A stretch of DNA of 64,000 nt from Prochlorococcus marinus CUG1435 (GCA_017644375.1 JAEPLP010000001.1:372001-436000); one strand, 5' to 3'. Numbered from the stretch's first letter, positions 18,257 through 40,560 are shown. Program-made: numbers and translations. The notes: generated from the sequence alone by a model not told the origin.

Positions 18257-19024
18257 TTAATTATAAAAACCCTGCATACCCATTGAATCTAAAGCAGTTT
18301 TTGCTTCTTCCATAACGGAGGGTTCTTTATCAAAAAGAGCTATCTTGGTACATTCATCAACAAAACTTTCTTGAAATGTATTGTTTAATTTTTCAAACAA
18401 CCTACATAATGACCAAATGCAATTGCTTCTAACACCTGATTCATTGTCTATCTTTAAGCTTATTAAAAGCTGCTCGGCGGCTAGTTGAGCATTTTCCAAC
18501 GAAACATTTCCAATTTCAGCTAAAGAACTGGATGACCATAACCTCACTGCAGCTACATCATTCTTCAAAGCATTTATTAATGGCTCTAAAACAATTTGGT
18601 TATCATAATTAGCTAAGCTCCATGCTGTGGCTCTTCTAACATAGGCGTTATCATCAGTCTTCAAAAGATTTACAAGTTTTTGGACTGCACTAGGAAATGG
18701 ATTACGACCTAAAGCATATACCGCACTCATTCTCTCAACAGGACAAGGTTGATCAAGTAATGGTAACAAAAGGGGGTACGATCTTTCATCTCTATATTCA
18801 CAAAATATTCTTAAGCCCTGTATTCTTTCTTCTCTATTCCCTTTAAGCATTTTTAAGGCTTGATCGCACTCTTGAGTAATATTTAAACCTTTTGAAAAAG
18901 CATCTTCATCTATCTGCTCTAAAGGATCTATTTCAATCTCTAAAGCTAATTCCCTAGCCAAAACTTCTGGATCAACTGCTATTTCAGCTAGGCTTTCTTT
19001 ATTCGAATTCTTATTTTTTGTCAT
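18257..19024 (-). CDS. HEAT-repeat protein
   Basis: About 255 residues composed largely of HEAT-like helical repeats, seen as CPVERMSAVYALG, YVRRATAWSLANY and VRLWSSSSLAEIG at intervals of about 30 residues between 90 and 170. Such proteins include phycobilin lyases, but the protein could equally be a scaffold, and the sequence does not decide. The N-terminus is acidic and unstructured. ATG at 19024 is preferred over a TTG six bases upstream. It precedes DUF2997 on the same strand by about 150 bases. Confidence 0.8.
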   Translation of the reverse strand: MTKNKNSNKESLAEIAVDPEVLARELALEIEIDPLEQIDEDAFSKGLNITQECDQALKMLKGNREERIQGLRIFCEYRDERSYPLLLPLLDQPCPVERMSAVYALGRNPFPSAVQKLVNLLKTDDNAYVRRATAWSLANYDNQIVLEPLINALKNDVAAVRLWSSSSLAEIGNVSLENAQLAAEQLLISLKIDNESGVRSNCIWSLCRLFEKLNNTFQESFVDECTKIALFDKEPSVMEEAKTALDSMGMQGFYN

Positions 19025-19041
19025 TTTCAAAAACTAAGATA

Positions 19042-19188
19042 TTAATCAAGGGGAGCTGGAGACATCATATCTCCTGGCAACCAAATTCTTGCGCTAACTG
19101 CAAAAAAGGCGATCCCAAAGAGTGCGACGATAGCGAAAGGTAAAATTTTTGTCTTAATAAAACCCAAAGATTCAAAATTAATTAACAC
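19042..19188 (-). CDS. Small single-span membrane protein, 48 aa
   Basis: A short gene between rlmN and the HEAT-repeat gene. The frame reads from GTG at 19188 and encodes a helix of hydrophobic residues near 15-32 (KILPFAIVALFGIAFFAVSA), then RIWLPGD and a short polar tail ending APLD. The size and single helix resemble the tiny subunits of photosynthetic complexes, but I do not recognise a named one. Its stop lies 17 bases before the HEAT-protein start on the same strand. The alternative is a non-coding spacer. Confidence 0.6.
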   Translation of the reverse strand: MLINFESLGFIKTKILPFAIVALFGIAFFAVSARIWLPGDMMSPAPLD

Positions 19189-19236
19189 AATAATAACCTG
19201 TTTAAGAAACTTTTAAAGAATTATTCCAAGATAATA

Positions 19237-20289
<1,053 letters not shown>

Positions 20290-20312
20290 TTATCTTTAGT
20301 TCAAAACTATTT

Positions 20313-20468
<156 letters not shown>

Positions 20469-20516
20469 TTAAAATAAAGATTTATTTTAGCCAAAAAAAA
20501 CAATAATAGAAAACAT

Positions 20517-29888
<9,372 letters not shown>

Positions 29889-30108
29889 CCAAGAAACCTG
29901 AGATTATTTGAGATTTAATATTTACTATAAATTTACTAAATATTTAGATTTTTAACTTCCCTATGTAATTTTAAATCAATTATTAAATCTCGATTTCAAC
30001 AAAAAAATCAATTTAATAAAAAAACAAAAAATTAACTTAATGGTCTGAAAACCTTTAACATAGCAAGCAAAAACTAAAAATTAAGAAAAATTTCCAGTAA
30101 TTCCTAAT

Positions 30109-30124
30109 CATAGCAGCTGCTATG
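30109..30124. promoter_or_regulatory. Perfect 16-base palindrome after tatD
   Basis: CATAGCAGCTGCTATG reads the same on both strands and touches the last base of the tatD stop codon. In RNA it could form a six-pair stem with an AGCT loop. The T-rich stretch on the minus strand begins about 15 bases later, too far for a standard intrinsic terminator. It may be a protein site or an RNA 3' end element. Confidence 0.4.
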
Positions 30125-30919
30125 TCAAACTAACAAGTCAAATTTAAACAAATCTTCAGCATTCTTAGATGACTCTTCTGCAATTTTAATTAATTCTGTA
30201 GCTCTTAAATCTGCCATAAAGTTTGCCACATTTTCAACAAATGCAGGTTCATTTCTTTTACCTCTATGGGGAACTGGCGCTAAGAAGGGAGCGTCAGTTT
30301 CAATTAAGTATTTATCACTTGGGACAAGTTTGGCGCACTCATGAATTTGATGTGCTTTTGGGAAAGTTACTATTCCACTAAAACTGATATAAAAACCAAG
30401 ATCCAAGAATTGCATCATTTCTTTTGGGGTCCCTGTCCAACAATGAAGCACACCTTTAGGACATTTGCCTTTATTAGAAAATTCATGACATATCTTGATC
30501 ATTTCATTTGCAGCATCTCTGCAATGGATAATTACTGGTAATTCAAGTTCATAAGCTAACTCCATTTGAGGAATAAGGGCATCAATTTGCTGAGTTTTAT
30601 TTTCATTTTTAAAAAAATCCAAGCCTAACTCCCCAATAGCCACAACTCTTTTATCTTCTTTAACTGATCTTTTCAAAAGAGATTTGGAACTAAGTTCCCA
30701 TTTTTCTGCTTCTAACGGATGTAAACCAACTGAATAGTAAATTTCATGAAATTCATGGGATATTTTCTTCAACTTAGGAATTTCTGTTAGGTCGCAACAT
30801 GCATGGACTAATTTTTTTACACCTCTTGAGCGCAATCTTCGAACAACATCTTCAAGATCTTTCTCAAAATTTTCAAATATTAAATGACAGTGCGAGTCTA
30901 TGAGTTCAATATCGCTCAT
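30125..30919 (-). CDS. tatD: TatD-family metal-dependent DNase
   Basis: A TIM-barrel hydrolase of 264 residues with 3'-5' exonuclease activity in characterised relatives. Metal ligands are visible as DSHCH (8-12), a glutamate in GELGLDF, a histidine in IHCRDA, HCWTG, and the aspartate in ETDAPFL. The start is taken at ATG 30919 (MSDIELID); the TTG six bases upstream is less likely. It follows rpsT by 18 bases. Confidence 0.92.
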   Translation of the reverse strand: MSDIELIDSHCHLIFENFEKDLEDVVRRLRSRGVKKLVHACCDLTEIPKLKKISHEFHEIYYSVGLHPLEAEKWELSSKSLLKRSVKEDKRVVAIGELGLDFFKNENKTQQIDALIPQMELAYELELPVIIHCRDAANEMIKICHEFSNKGKCPKGVLHCWTGTPKEMMQFLDLGFYISFSGIVTFPKAHQIHECAKLVPSDKYLIETDAPFLAPVPHRGKRNEPAFVENVANFMADLRATELIKIAEESSKNAEDLFKFDLLV

Positions 30920-30937
30920 AATCAATAATCAGACTTT

Positions 30938-31231
30938 TTACTTGGTAGTAAGAGTAGTTTTTACTAAATTGTTAATTTTTGATTTTCTATTAGCCCCATT
31001 ATTCTTATGGAGAACATTTTTTTTGACTGCTTTATCAATTAAGCTAAAGGCTTTATTAAGACTTGTTTTCACTAAATTTTTATTATCTTCATTAGGATCG
31101 TTTTTATATTTTTCGCAATTCTCTAAAGTTTTTTTAGTCAAAGTTCTAACTGTTGATTTATATGACTTATTCATTAAACGATTTCTTTCGGCAATTTGTA
31201 TTCTTTTTTTTGCTGATTTGTTATTGGCCAC
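30938..31231 (-). CDS. rpsT: 30S ribosomal protein S20
   Basis: A 97-residue basic protein that binds 16S rRNA early in 30S assembly. The start ANNKSAKKRIQIAERNR and the spacing of Lys/Arg-rich helices are typical. It uses GTG as start. It stands at the head of the rpsT-tatD pair, upstream of the RNA polymerase operon, and is divergent from hisD. Confidence 0.95.
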   Translation of the reverse strand: MANNKSAKKRIQIAERNRLMNKSYKSTVRTLTKKTLENCEKYKNDPNEDNKNLVKTSLNKAFSLIDKAVKKNVLHKNNGANRKSKINNLVKTTLTTK

Positions 31232-31352
31232 AGAGGGGAAATTGATAGAAGACTATTATCATAACAAATATATCGACTACTAATCAATCATAATATAATT
31301 TAGAAATGTATTAAATTTGGTTTCAAGTCTTTCAATTTGAAAAATTAAGAAT

Positions 31353-32639
31353 ATGAAAATAATAAATCAAAAAAAAGACGCTATCCAAGAATTAAAAAGG
31401 ATTTCTAATCGAACTACTTCAGAAAACAATCACAATATAAATGCAATTGTGGAAGAAATCCTTCAAGAGGTAAAAAATAATGGCGATATAGCAGTCGAAA
31501 AATACACCAAAAAATTTGATGGTTTCAAACCTGACCCAATGCAAGTTAGTTCAGAAGAATTAAAGGATGCATGGAATAATATTGATAGTGATTTGAAGCG
31601 TTCACTTGAGTTAGCCCATAAAAGAATTGAAAAATTCCATGAAAAAGAAATTCCATCATCCTTTGCAATAAAAGGTGAACATGGTGATACAGTCGAAAGA
31701 AGATGGAGACCAGTGAAAAATGCAGGTATCTATGTACCTGGAGGCAGAGCTGCTTATCCAAGTACTGTATTAATGAATGCAATACCTGCGAAAGTAGCTG
31801 GAGTAGAAAAAATTATAATGGTTTCTCCTGGAAATAGAAAAGGGGAAATAGATAAAACGGTTTTAGCTGCAGCTCACCTATCAGGGGTCAACAAAGTTTT
31901 TAGAATTGGAGGAGCTCAAGCAATTGGTGCATTAGCATTTGGCACAAATAAAATCAATAAAGTCGATGTTATTACAGGTCCAGGAAATATCTACGTAACT
32001 ACTGCTAAAAAACTAATTTACGGCTCTACAGGGATAGATTCTTTAGCAGGTCCAAGTGAAATATTAATCATTGCAGATGAAACAGCTCAAAGTGAGCATA
32101 TAGCATCTGATCTACTAGCACAAGCAGAACATGATCCATTAGCTTCTTCAATACTTCTCACTACATCAAAGAACCAAGCAAAAGAAGTTTTTGAGGAAAT
32201 TTATAAAAAAATAGATGATCATCCAAGAAAAGAAATATGCATACAATCAATAAAAAATTGGGGATTAATTGTTATTTGCGAGAATTATCAATCATGTATT
32301 GAATTAAGCAACAACTTTGCTCCAGAACACTTAGAAATATTAACTTTTGATTCAAAAAAAATTCTTAAGGGTATAGAAAATGCAGGGGCAATATTTTTAG
32401 GAAAGTGGACCCCGGAAGCCGTGGGTGATTATCTTGCGGGACCAAATCATACTTTACCTACATCAGGAAATTCTAGGTTTAGCGGGTCTCTTGGAGTTGA
32501 AACTTTCATGAAGAACACCTCAATAATAGAATTTAATGAAAAAAGTTTAAAAGTAAACAGTATGGATATTATTAATCTTGCTAAAAGTGAGGGCTTACAT
32601 AGTCACGCTAATTCAGTACAAATAAGATTTGAAGATTAG
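31353..32639 (+). CDS. hisD: Histidinol dehydrogenase
   Basis: Zinc enzyme that oxidises histidinol to histidine in two NAD-dependent steps, the last of the histidine pathway. The 428 residues include [13 protein letters not shown] near 127-139, [17 protein letters not shown] and the catalytic APEHLEI motif. No other his gene is nearby. Its stop overlaps the convergent rpiA stop by four bases. Confidence 0.96.
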   Translation: MKIINQKKDAIQELKRISNRTTSENNHNINAIVEEILQEVKNNGDIAVEKYTKKFDGFKPDPMQVSSEELKDAWNNIDSDLKRSLELAHKRIEKFHEKEIPSSFAIKGEHGDTVERRWRPVKNAGIYVPGGRAAYPSTVLMNAIPAKVAGVEKIIMVSPGNRKGEIDKTVLAAAHLSGVNKVFRIGGAQAIGALAFGTNKINKVDVITGPGNIYVTTAKKLIYGSTGIDSLAGPSEILIIADETAQSEHIASDLLAQAEHDPLASSILLTTSKNQAKEVFEEIYKKIDDHPRKEICIQSIKNWGLIVICENYQSCIELSNNFAPEHLEILTFDSKKILKGIENAGAIFLGKWTPEAVGDYLAGPNHTLPTSGNSRFSGSLGVETFMKNTSIIEFNEKSLKVNSMDIINLAKSEGLHSHANSVQIRFED

Positions 32640-33349
32640 CCAACTTTTGATGGGGAGTAAACAACTGGTTTACTTTGTTCAATTTTACCAACCAATACTT
32701 TGTCTGTAAGATCAACGAACAATCCGTTTTCTAGTACTCCTGGAATATTATTAATAGTCATTTCAATATCTTTTGGATTCTTAATACCATCATTAAACAA
32801 CACATCCAAGATGAGGTTTCCTTGGTCAGTAACAACTGGGCCAGCTTTTTTAGTAGCCATTCTTAAAGTAGAATTTCCATTCATTTCTGAAATAACTTCC
32901 TGAACTTGCTTCCAGGCATTTGGAAGGACCTCTACAGGTAAAGGAAAAGATTGATTTAAATTTTTTACAAGTTTAGTTTCGTCGACGACAATCAACAATT
33001 GATTAGCTTTAGATGCTACTAACTTTTCTCTTACATGGCATGCTCCCCCTCCTTTTATTAATTGAAAGTTCGGATCCACTTCATCTGCTCCATCAATAGC
33101 TAAATCGATTTGAGAAACAGAAGCTAAATCGATAAGCGGGATATCTAGTTGGAACGCCAAAACTTCTGATTGAAAGGAAGTGGCAACACCTCTTATATTT
33201 TGGAGTTTCCCAGAACGAATTTCATCTGCGAGGCTTTTTATCATAAGCGCTGCTGTAGATCCAGATCCTAATCCAAGAACCATGCCGCTTTGGACTTCAT
33301 TAATTGCTGCATCAGCAACAATTTGTTTCATCTGAGTTTGTGAATCCAA
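32636..33349 (-). CDS. rpiA: Ribose-5-phosphate isomerase A
   Basis: Interconverts ribose-5-phosphate and ribulose-5-phosphate in the Calvin cycle and pentose phosphate pathway. The 237 residues show [15 protein letters not shown] and [11 protein letters not shown], the phosphate- and substrate-binding signatures. The listed start is TTG at 33349, giving the family-like leader MDSQTQMKQ. An in-frame ATG lies six codons downstream at 33331. Confidence 0.95.
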   Translation of the reverse strand: MDSQTQMKQIVADAAINEVQSGMVLGLGSGSTAALMIKSLADEIRSGKLQNIRGVATSFQSEVLAFQLDIPLIDLASVSQIDLAIDGADEVDPNFQLIKGGGACHVREKLVASKANQLLIVVDETKLVKNLNQSFPLPVEVLPNAWKQVQEVISEMNGNSTLRMATKKAGPVVTDQGNLILDVLFNDGIKNPKDIEMTINNIPGVLENGLFVDLTDKVLVGKIEQSKPVVYSPSKVG

Positions 33350-33394
33350 AATCTTTTCCTTACGTTTATAGATTATTTAATTTCAATGGGTGAT

Positions 33395-34525
<1,131 letters not shown>

Positions 34526-34682
34526 TTATTCTAAGAGTGTTTGAATATTTCATTAAATCTAGTTGAAGAAATATATTATCGTTGTTTTTTTGTTTACATA
34601 CATAAAATACAATTTTTTGAATTTTTTATAGAAAAAACTTTTTATATGGGAAAATTATCTAAATCAATTTATGTAAATAAAT

Positions 34683-35150
34683 TTGAATAAAGAAAACAAA
34701 AGCAAGCTTGAATCTCTATTAAAAAAAGTCGCCAATTTATGGGATTTAGAAATTTGTAGTTTAAATATACAAACTAATAAAAATCCAATTGTTATCCAAA
34801 TAATTATAAAAAAAACTAATGATGATGACATTTCACTTGAAGATTGTGCGCTATTTAATACCCCAGCATCTGAAGAAATAGAAAATTCAAACCTTTTAAA
34901 TTGTTCTTATGTGTTAGAAATAAGTAGTCAAGGGGTCAGTGATGAATTAACCTCAGAAAGAGACTTCAAAACTTTTAAGGGTTTTCCGGTTAATGTTGAG
35001 TTAAACCAAAAGAATTCAAAAATAAAATTTCTGAATGGTTTACTTTATGAAAAGTCTAAAGATTATTTAGCCATTAACATAAAAGGTAAGATTAAAAAAA
35101 TCCCTTTTGATGAAGTACTAAAGATTAGTCTTTGTACATTAAAAGATTAA
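34683..35150 (+). CDS. rimP: Ribosome maturation factor RimP
   Basis: A 155-residue factor for 30S assembly. It has the two-domain RimP plan, with GLDLEICSL-like N-terminal sequence, a [20 protein letters not shown] signature region near 78-97 (normally VSSPGxxRPL) and a small C-terminal barrel. The start seems to be TTG, as the first in-frame start after a stop. It heads the conserved rimP-nusA-ylxR-infB cluster, which strongly supports the call despite moderate divergence. Confidence 0.88.
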   Translation: MNKENKSKLESLLKKVANLWDLEICSLNIQTNKNPIVIQIIIKKTNDDDISLEDCALFNTPASEEIENSNLLNCSYVLEISSQGVSDELTSERDFKTFKGFPVNVELNQKNSKIKFLNGLLYEKSKDYLAINIKGKIKKIPFDEVLKISLCTLKD

Positions 35151-35185
35151 TTATTTTCAACCATTATTCAATTTTCCCATCATAG

Positions 35186-36586
35186 ATGGCATTAGTTATT
35201 CTCCCAGGTTTAAACAATCTCATTGAAGATATTAGTGAGGAAAAAAAGTTACCTCCTAATATCGTTGAAGCGGCCTTACGCGAAGCTCTACTAAAAGGAT
35301 ATGAAAAATATAGAAGAACTTTTTACATTGGAGTTAACCAAGATCCATTTGATGAAGAATATTTCAGTAATTTTGATGTTGGACTTGATCTAGATGAAGA
35401 AGGTTATAGGATTTTGTCAAGTAAGATAATTGTTGAAGAAGTTGAGAGCGAAGATCATCAAATATCTCTAGTAGAAGTCAAACAAGTAGCTGATGATGCT
35501 CAAATAGGTGACACAGTTGTTTTAGACGTTACTCCAGAAAAAGAGGATTTTGGGCGTATGGCTGCTTCAACAACAAAGCAAGTTTTAGCTCAAAAATTGA
35601 GAGATCAACAAAGAAAAATGATCCAAGAAGAATTTGCAGATTTGGAAGATCCTGTTTTAACTGCAAGAGTTATAAGATTTGAAAGACAATCAGTCATTAT
35701 GGGAGTTAGTTCAGGTATTGGTAGACCTGAAGTAGAGGCAGAACTTCCCAAAAGAGATCAATTACCAAATGATAATTACAGAGCAAATGCAACTTTCAAA
35801 GTATTTTTGAAAGAAGTTAGCGAAATAGCCAGAAAAGGTCCACAACTTTTTGTAAGTAGAGCAAATGCTGGTTTAGTGGTTTATTTATTTGAAAATGAAG
35901 TGCCGGAAATTCAAGAAGGTACAGTAAAAATTGTTGCTGTCTCAAGAGAAGCTAACCCTCCTTCAAGAGCTGTGGGGCCTAGAACAAAAGTAGCTGTTGA
36001 TAGTGTTGAACAAGAAGTAGATCCTGTAGGAGCCTGTATTGGAGCGAGAGGAGCAAGAATTCAACAAGTAGTTAATGAATTAAGAGGAGAAAAAATTGAT
36101 GTTATTAAATGGTCATCAGATCCAATACAGTATATTTTAAACTCCTTAAGTCCTGCGAAAGTTGATTTAGTGAGATTAGTTGACCCAGCAGGGCAACATG
36201 CACACGTATTAGTTCCCCCTGATCAATTGAGTCTCGCAATTGGTAGAGAGGGTCAAAATGTAAGATTAGCCGCAAGATTAACTGGTTGGAAGATTGATGT
36301 TAAAAATTCACATGAATACGATCAGGAAGCTGAAGATACTGCAGTTTCTGAATTAATCATTCAAAGGGAAGATGAAGAGAATCTTCAGCGAGAAGCTGAG
36401 AGAAGATTAGAAGCAGAACAAGCTGAACGTGCTGCTGAAGATGCTAGATTAAGAGAACTTTATCCTCTTCCTGAAGATGATCAAGAATATGAAGAAAAAT
36501 ACGAAGGAGAAGTTTTCTCAGATAATGATCAACTAGAAACTTTTCAAGATAGTGAAATATCCTCCACAGAGGAGAGAAAGCGGTGA
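35186..36586 (+). CDS. nusA: Transcription termination/antitermination factor NusA
   Basis: Binds RNA polymerase and nascent RNA to modulate pausing and termination. The 466 residues include an N-terminal polymerase-binding domain, an S1 domain from about 120 and two KH domains with ARGARIQQVVNEL and AIGREGQNVRLAARL. An acidic, coiled C-terminal tail replaces the Arg-rich repeats of enterobacteria. The stop overlaps the ylxR start as GTGA. Confidence 0.95.
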   Translation: MALVILPGLNNLIEDISEEKKLPPNIVEAALREALLKGYEKYRRTFYIGVNQDPFDEEYFSNFDVGLDLDEEGYRILSSKIIVEEVESEDHQISLVEVKQVADDAQIGDTVVLDVTPEKEDFGRMAASTTKQVLAQKLRDQQRKMIQEEFADLEDPVLTARVIRFERQSVIMGVSSGIGRPEVEAELPKRDQLPNDNYRANATFKVFLKEVSEIARKGPQLFVSRANAGLVVYLFENEVPEIQEGTVKIVAVSREANPPSRAVGPRTKVAVDSVEQEVDPVGACIGARGARIQQVVNELRGEKIDVIKWSSDPIQYILNSLSPAKVDLVRLVDPAGQHAHVLVPPDQLSLAIGREGQNVRLAARLTGWKIDVKNSHEYDQEAEDTAVSELIIQREDEENLQREAERRLEAEQAERAAEDARLRELYPLPEDDQEYEEKYEGEVFSDNDQLETFQDSEISSTEERKR

Positions 36587-36864
36587 TACAAAAAACCCCT
36601 GTCATGCGAATATGTATTTCATGTAGAAAAATATTCGACAGGAAATATCTTTTCAAGATTACCAAAGATTATAAAAAAGGCATTATGTTTCAAAAGGGAA
36701 CGGGGCGATCAGCTTACATTTGTAAGTCAAAAAAATGTTACGCAGATTCCAAGATTAAGAAAAAGCTTCAAAAAGCTTTAAAAACATTTTTTGAGCCTGA
36801 ATTTTTTGATATTTTTGAAAAAGAAATTACAAGCTACAATGACAATCCCAATAAGGGAATATAA
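36583..36864 (+). CDS. ylxR: YlxR (DUF448) family RNA-binding protein
   Basis: A 93-residue basic protein conserved between nusA and infB in many bacteria, thought to bind RNA. The signature RICISCRKIFDRKYL is near the N-terminus, and KGTGRSAYICKSKKCY follows. The GTG start overlaps the nusA stop and is preceded by GGAG at 36571-36574, a clear ribosome-binding site. An in-frame ATG at residue 8 is an alternative. Confidence 0.9.
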   Translation: MIQKTPVMRICISCRKIFDRKYLFKITKDYKKGIMFQKGTGRSAYICKSKKCYADSKIKKKLQKALKTFFEPEFFDIFEKEITSYNDNPNKGI

Positions 36865-36911
36865 TTAAATTAAATCCTCTTTAATTTTTAAAAGAGTACA
36901 AATCAGATTAA

Positions 36912-39900
36912 ATGACTATCAGCGATAAAATCAGAATTTACGAACTTTCCAGAGATTTAAATTTGGAAAATAAAGATATATTGGATGCCGCTCAAAAACT
37001 TTCAATTTCAGTCAAAAGCCATAGCAGTTCTATTAGTGCAGAGGACGCAAAAAAAATAAAAAATCTTATTAACAAAAAGAATTCAGATAAAACAATACTT
37101 TCTATTAACAAATCTTCAATTAAAAAAGATAATTATGAACAAAATAAAAAAGATAAACCACCTATTATTAATTCTCTAGAGGGGAAACCTCACAAAGATA
37201 ATTCAAACCAAAAGCCATTATTGTTAAAACCTCTTAGTAAGCCCGAGGGTCAAAAAATAATTTCAAATCAACCTAAAAATTCCAATAAACAAACCTTTAT
37301 AAACAGCTCAAAATCCCAATCAAATCTTTCAAATAAAAATACAAAGATTAAACCTCCAAGAAATTTCAACCAAGATAAAAAAACTTTTCAAAATAACATC
37401 AACTCACCCAACAAAAGTCCAGCAAAACCACCTATTCAACTAATAGCAAAGCCTAAAAATATAAATAATAATCCTAAATCTAATGACTCCTCCAAGAACA
37501 TCCTTAATTCAAAAGAAAATATAAGATTATCAAACAAAACTGATCAAAATATAAACAAACCTAAAACAAAAACTTTTAACAATAAAATAAATCCTCCTGA
37601 ACTCGTGGGAGCTCCGATAAGAAGAGATGACACTAATAAGCAAAAAAATAATAAGCAAAATACAGCTTTTAAACAAACTTTCCCTAATAGAGCTGGCGCC
37701 GCCAACAGACCTGGCATGCCCAATAATCCTGGATTAAGAAACAAACAATCAGATCAAGGCAGACCTAGATCATTTAATAGGCAAGTCAATCCAAATAGAG
37801 CTAGCGCTCCCAACAGACCTGGCATGCCCAATATGCCTGGATCAAGAAATAAACAATCAGATCAAAGCAAACCTGGATCATTTAATAGGCAAATCAATCC
37901 TAATAGAGCTGGTGCTCCCAACAGACCCGGCATGCCTAATAGGCCTGGATCTAAATTCAATGGTCAAAATACTCCTGGTATTAGAAGGCCAGTATCTCCT
38001 AATGAACTTTTAAAACTTCAAAAAACTAACAAATCTGAGAATGGCAAACTAGGTAGCAAGAATAATGAAAAACAAAATATCGAAACGCCTAAACACAAGG
38101 CAAAATCACCTAATGTTAATCCAAATGCTGCACCTAATACCAAAAAACCACCTTACAGAACATTTTCAAATAGTTCAAAAAAACCTGGAAAGACAGATTG
38201 GGACGATAGCGCAAAACTAGAAGCATTAAGAAATAAAAATCCTCACAAACAACGTCAAAAAGTACATATTATTGGTGAAAATGATGATACATTAACATCT
38301 GAAACAAGTGGGTACTCAGGTGAGAAAATTTCAATATTATCAGCTAGTTTGGCTCGTCCAAAGAAAGAAAAGTCTGATGAAACTAAATCTCAAAAATCTA
38401 TAAAACAATTTAAGAAAAAGAAAAAAGAAACCACCAGACAAAGGCAGAAAAGAAGAGCCATGGAACTAAAGGCTGCCAAAGAAGCCAAACAAGTAAGGCC
38501 TGAGATGATTATAGTTCCTGAAGATAATTTAACAGTTCAGGAATTGGCTGATAAATTAAGTCTTGAAAGTTCTGAAATAATCAAATCTCTTTTCTTTAAA
38601 GGAATAACAGCAACTGTAACTCAATCACTCGACTTAGCAACTATAGAAACAGTAGCAGAAGAATTTGGAGTACCTGTTTTGCAAGATGATATCCAAGAGG
38701 CTGCAGAGAAAACAGTAGATATGATTGAAAACGATGATGTTGATAGTCTAATAAAAAGGCCACCTGTCATTACAGTAATGGGCCACGTTGACCATGGTAA
38801 AACAAGTCTTTTAGACTCCATAAGGGAATCAAGAGTGGCTTCTGGAGAGGCTGGAGGGATAACTCAACATATTGGGGCTTATCAAGTTGAATTTGAGCAT
38901 GAATCTAAAAAGAAAAAATTAACTTTTCTTGATACACCCGGTCATGAAGCCTTCACTGCAATGAGAGCAAGAGGTACAAAAGTTACTGATGTAGCTGTTC
39001 TTGTAGTAGCGGCAGACGATGGTTGCAGACCCCAAACCCTTGAGGCCATTAGTCATGCTCGAGCAGCAAAAGTACCAATTGTTGTTGCAATTAATAAGAT
39101 TGATAAAGAAGGCGCATCTGCAGAAAGAGTCAAGCAGGAACTATCAGAAAAAGATTTAATTGCTGAAGATTGGGGAGGAGATACTGTAATGGTTCCAGTA
39201 AGTGCAATTAAAAAACAAAATATAGATAAGTTGCTCGAAATGATTTTATTAGTTTCAGAAGTTGAAGATCTACAAGCTAATCCTGACAGATCGGCCAAAG
39301 GAACTGTTATCGAAGCCCACCTTGATAAAGCCAAAGGTCCTGTAGCAACATTGTTAGTTCAAAATGGTACCTTAAAATCTGGAGATGTTCTGGCTGCAGG
39401 TTCAGTACTTGGGAAAATTAGAGCAATGGTTGATGAACATGGCAATAGAATTAAGGAAGCAGGACCATCATTTCCAGTAGAAGCACTAGGATTTAGTGAA
39501 GTCCCAACTGCAGGTGATGAATTTGAAGTCTATCCTGACGAGAAAACTGCTCGATCTATTGTAGGGGACAGAGCAACAGATGCTAGAGCCACTAAATTAG
39601 CCCAACAAATGGCAACGAGAAGAGTTAGCTTGTCATCCTTATCAACAAAAGCAAATGATGGAGAATTAAAAGAATTAAACTTAATCCTCAAAGCTGATGT
39701 TCAAGGTAGCGTTGAAGCAATATTAGGATCTCTAGAACAGTTACCCAAAAATGAAGTTCAAGTCAGAGTTCTGCTCTCTGCTCCAGGTGAAATAACTGAG
39801 ACAGATATAGATCTAGCAGCTGCATCAGGTTCAGTTATCATAGGCTTCAATACATCTTTAGCATCAGGAGCAAAGAGAGCAGCTGACGCTAATGATGTCG

Positions 39901-40283
39901 ATATCAGGGAATATGAAGTGATATATAAACTCTTAGAAGATATTCAATTAGCTATGGAAGGTCTGCTTGAACCAGATCTTGTCGAAGAATCATTAGGTAT
40001 AGCCGAAGTTAGAGCAACTTTCGCTGTAGGTAAAGGAGCCATAGCAGGCTGTTACATACAAAATGGGAAATTACAAAGGAATTGTTCTCTTAGAGTTATC
40101 AGATCAGATAAAGTAATTTTTGAAGGTAATTTAGACTCTCTCAAAAGAGCTAAAGATGATGTAAAAGAAGTTAATACGGGTTTTGAATGTGGAGTTGGCT
40201 GTGATAAATTCTCTTCGTGGATTGAAGGAGACAAAATCGAAGCTTTCAAATTTGTTACTAAAAAGAGGACCTTAAGTCAATGA
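36912..40283 (+). CDS. infB: Translation initiation factor IF-2
   Basis: GTPase that delivers initiator tRNA to the 30S subunit; 1123 residues. A small N-terminal domain (about 4-50) is followed by roughly 450 low-complexity residues rich in Asn, Lys, Pro and Ser that include tandem repeats. A second IF2-N domain ([17 protein letters not shown]) leads into the G domain with GHVDHGKT at 624-631, DTPGHEAF and NKID. Domains II, III and IV complete the normal C-terminus. Last gene of the rimP-nusA-ylxR-infB cluster. Confidence 0.96.
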   Translation: MTISDKIRIYELSRDLNLENKDILDAAQKLSISVKSHSSSISAEDAKKIKNLINKKNSDKTILSINKSSIKKDNYEQNKKDKPPIINSLEGKPHKDNSNQKPLLLKPLSKPEGQKIISNQPKNSNKQTFINSSKSQSNLSNKNTKIKPPRNFNQDKKTFQNNINSPNKSPAKPPIQLIAKPKNINNNPKSNDSSKNILNSKENIRLSNKTDQNINKPKTKTFNNKINPPELVGAPIRRDDTNKQKNNKQNTAFKQTFPNRAGAANRPGMPNNPGLRNKQSDQGRPRSFNRQVNPNRASAPNRPGMPNMPGSRNKQSDQSKPGSFNRQINPNRAGAPNRPGMPNRPGSKFNGQNTPGIRRPVSPNELLKLQKTNKSENGKLGSKNNEKQNIETPKHKAKSPNVNPNAAPNTKKPPYRTFSNSSKKPGKTDWDDSAKLEALRNKNPHKQRQKVHIIGENDDTLTSETSGYSGEKISILSASLARPKKEKSDETKSQKSIKQFKKKKKETTRQRQKRRAMELKAAKEAKQVRPEMIIVPEDNLTVQELADKLSLESSEIIKSLFFKGITATVTQSLDLATIETVAEEFGVPVLQDDIQEAAEKTVDMIENDDVDSLIKRPPVITVMGHVDHGKTSLLDSIRESRVASGEAGGITQHIGAYQVEFEHESKKKKLTFLDTPGHEAFTAMRARGTKVTDVAVLVVAADDGCRPQTLEAISHARAAKVPIVVAINKIDKEGASAERVKQELSEKDLIAEDWGGDTVMVPVSAIKKQNIDKLLEMILLVSEVEDLQANPDRSAKGTVIEAHLDKAKGPVATLLVQNGTLKSGDVLAAGSVLGKIRAMVDEHGNRIKEAGPSFPVEALGFSEVPTAGDEFEVYPDEKTARSIVGDRATDARATKLAQQMATRRVSLSSLSTKANDGELKELNLILKADVQGSVEAILGSLEQLPKNEVQVRVLLSAPGEITETDIDLAAASGSVIIGFNTSLASGAKRAADANDVDIREYEVIYKLLEDIQLAMEGLLEPDLVEESLGIAEVRATFAVGKGAIAGCYIQNGKLQRNCSLRVIRSDKVIFEGNLDSLKRAKDDVKEVNTGFECGVGCDKFSSWIEGDKIEAFKFVTKKRTLSQ
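37686..37950 (+). repeat. 108-base tandem repeat inside infB
   Basis: Two full copies start at 37686 and 37794, and a partial third starts at 37902. The 36-codon unit encodes NRAGAxNRPGMPNxPGxRN, then KQSDQxxPxSFNRQxNP. Spacing is exactly 108 bases, so the reading frame is kept. The copies differ at several bases, so the array is not newly made. Confidence 0.9.
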
Positions 40284-40300
40284 TTCAATAAATTTTTAAT

Positions 40301-40540
40301 TTATGAATCTTTATTTCTATCGATAACAAATAAAGTAGGAAATAATACACAAGCGACTAATTGTATGAGAATGTTATTTTGCTGTACTTCACTGCCGCTT
40401 GCAATTTTTGAAAGCATTATAAAAAGTCCCAAAAATGCTGAACCACTAAATGCAATCCACAATAGTTTCCTTAGTCCCTTGAAAGGAGCCTGGGATTCTT
40501 TTAATAATTTTTTTTTTAATTTAGGATCTATTTTTGACAT
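40301..40540 (-). CDS. DUF3493 family membrane protein
   Basis: A 79-residue protein with two likely membrane spans (about 28-46 and 54-72) after a basic N-terminus MSKIDPKLKKKLLKES. The pattern APFKGLRKLLW fits DUF3493, a cyanobacterial and plastid family linked in plants to low-PSII-accumulation proteins; a role here is inference. I start at ATG 40540, because an in-frame extension to 40669 would run through the tRNA gene. It converges on infB. Confidence 0.8.
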   Translation of the reverse strand: MSKIDPKLKKKLLKESQAPFKGLRKLLWIAFSGSAFLGLFIMLSKIASGSEVQQNNILIQLVACVLFPTLFVIDRNKDS

Positions 40541-40560
40541 AAATACTTTCACCTTTAAAA

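Noticed and set aside
30900-31283. Plus-strand frame of 127 codons over rpsT
   Set aside because: It lies antisense to the clear S20 gene; its apparent membrane character is the mirror of Lys-rich codons.
36877-36896. CTCTTT/AAAGAG hairpin between ylxR and infB
   Set aside because: Only six AT-rich pairs with an eight-base loop; expected by chance in such DNA.
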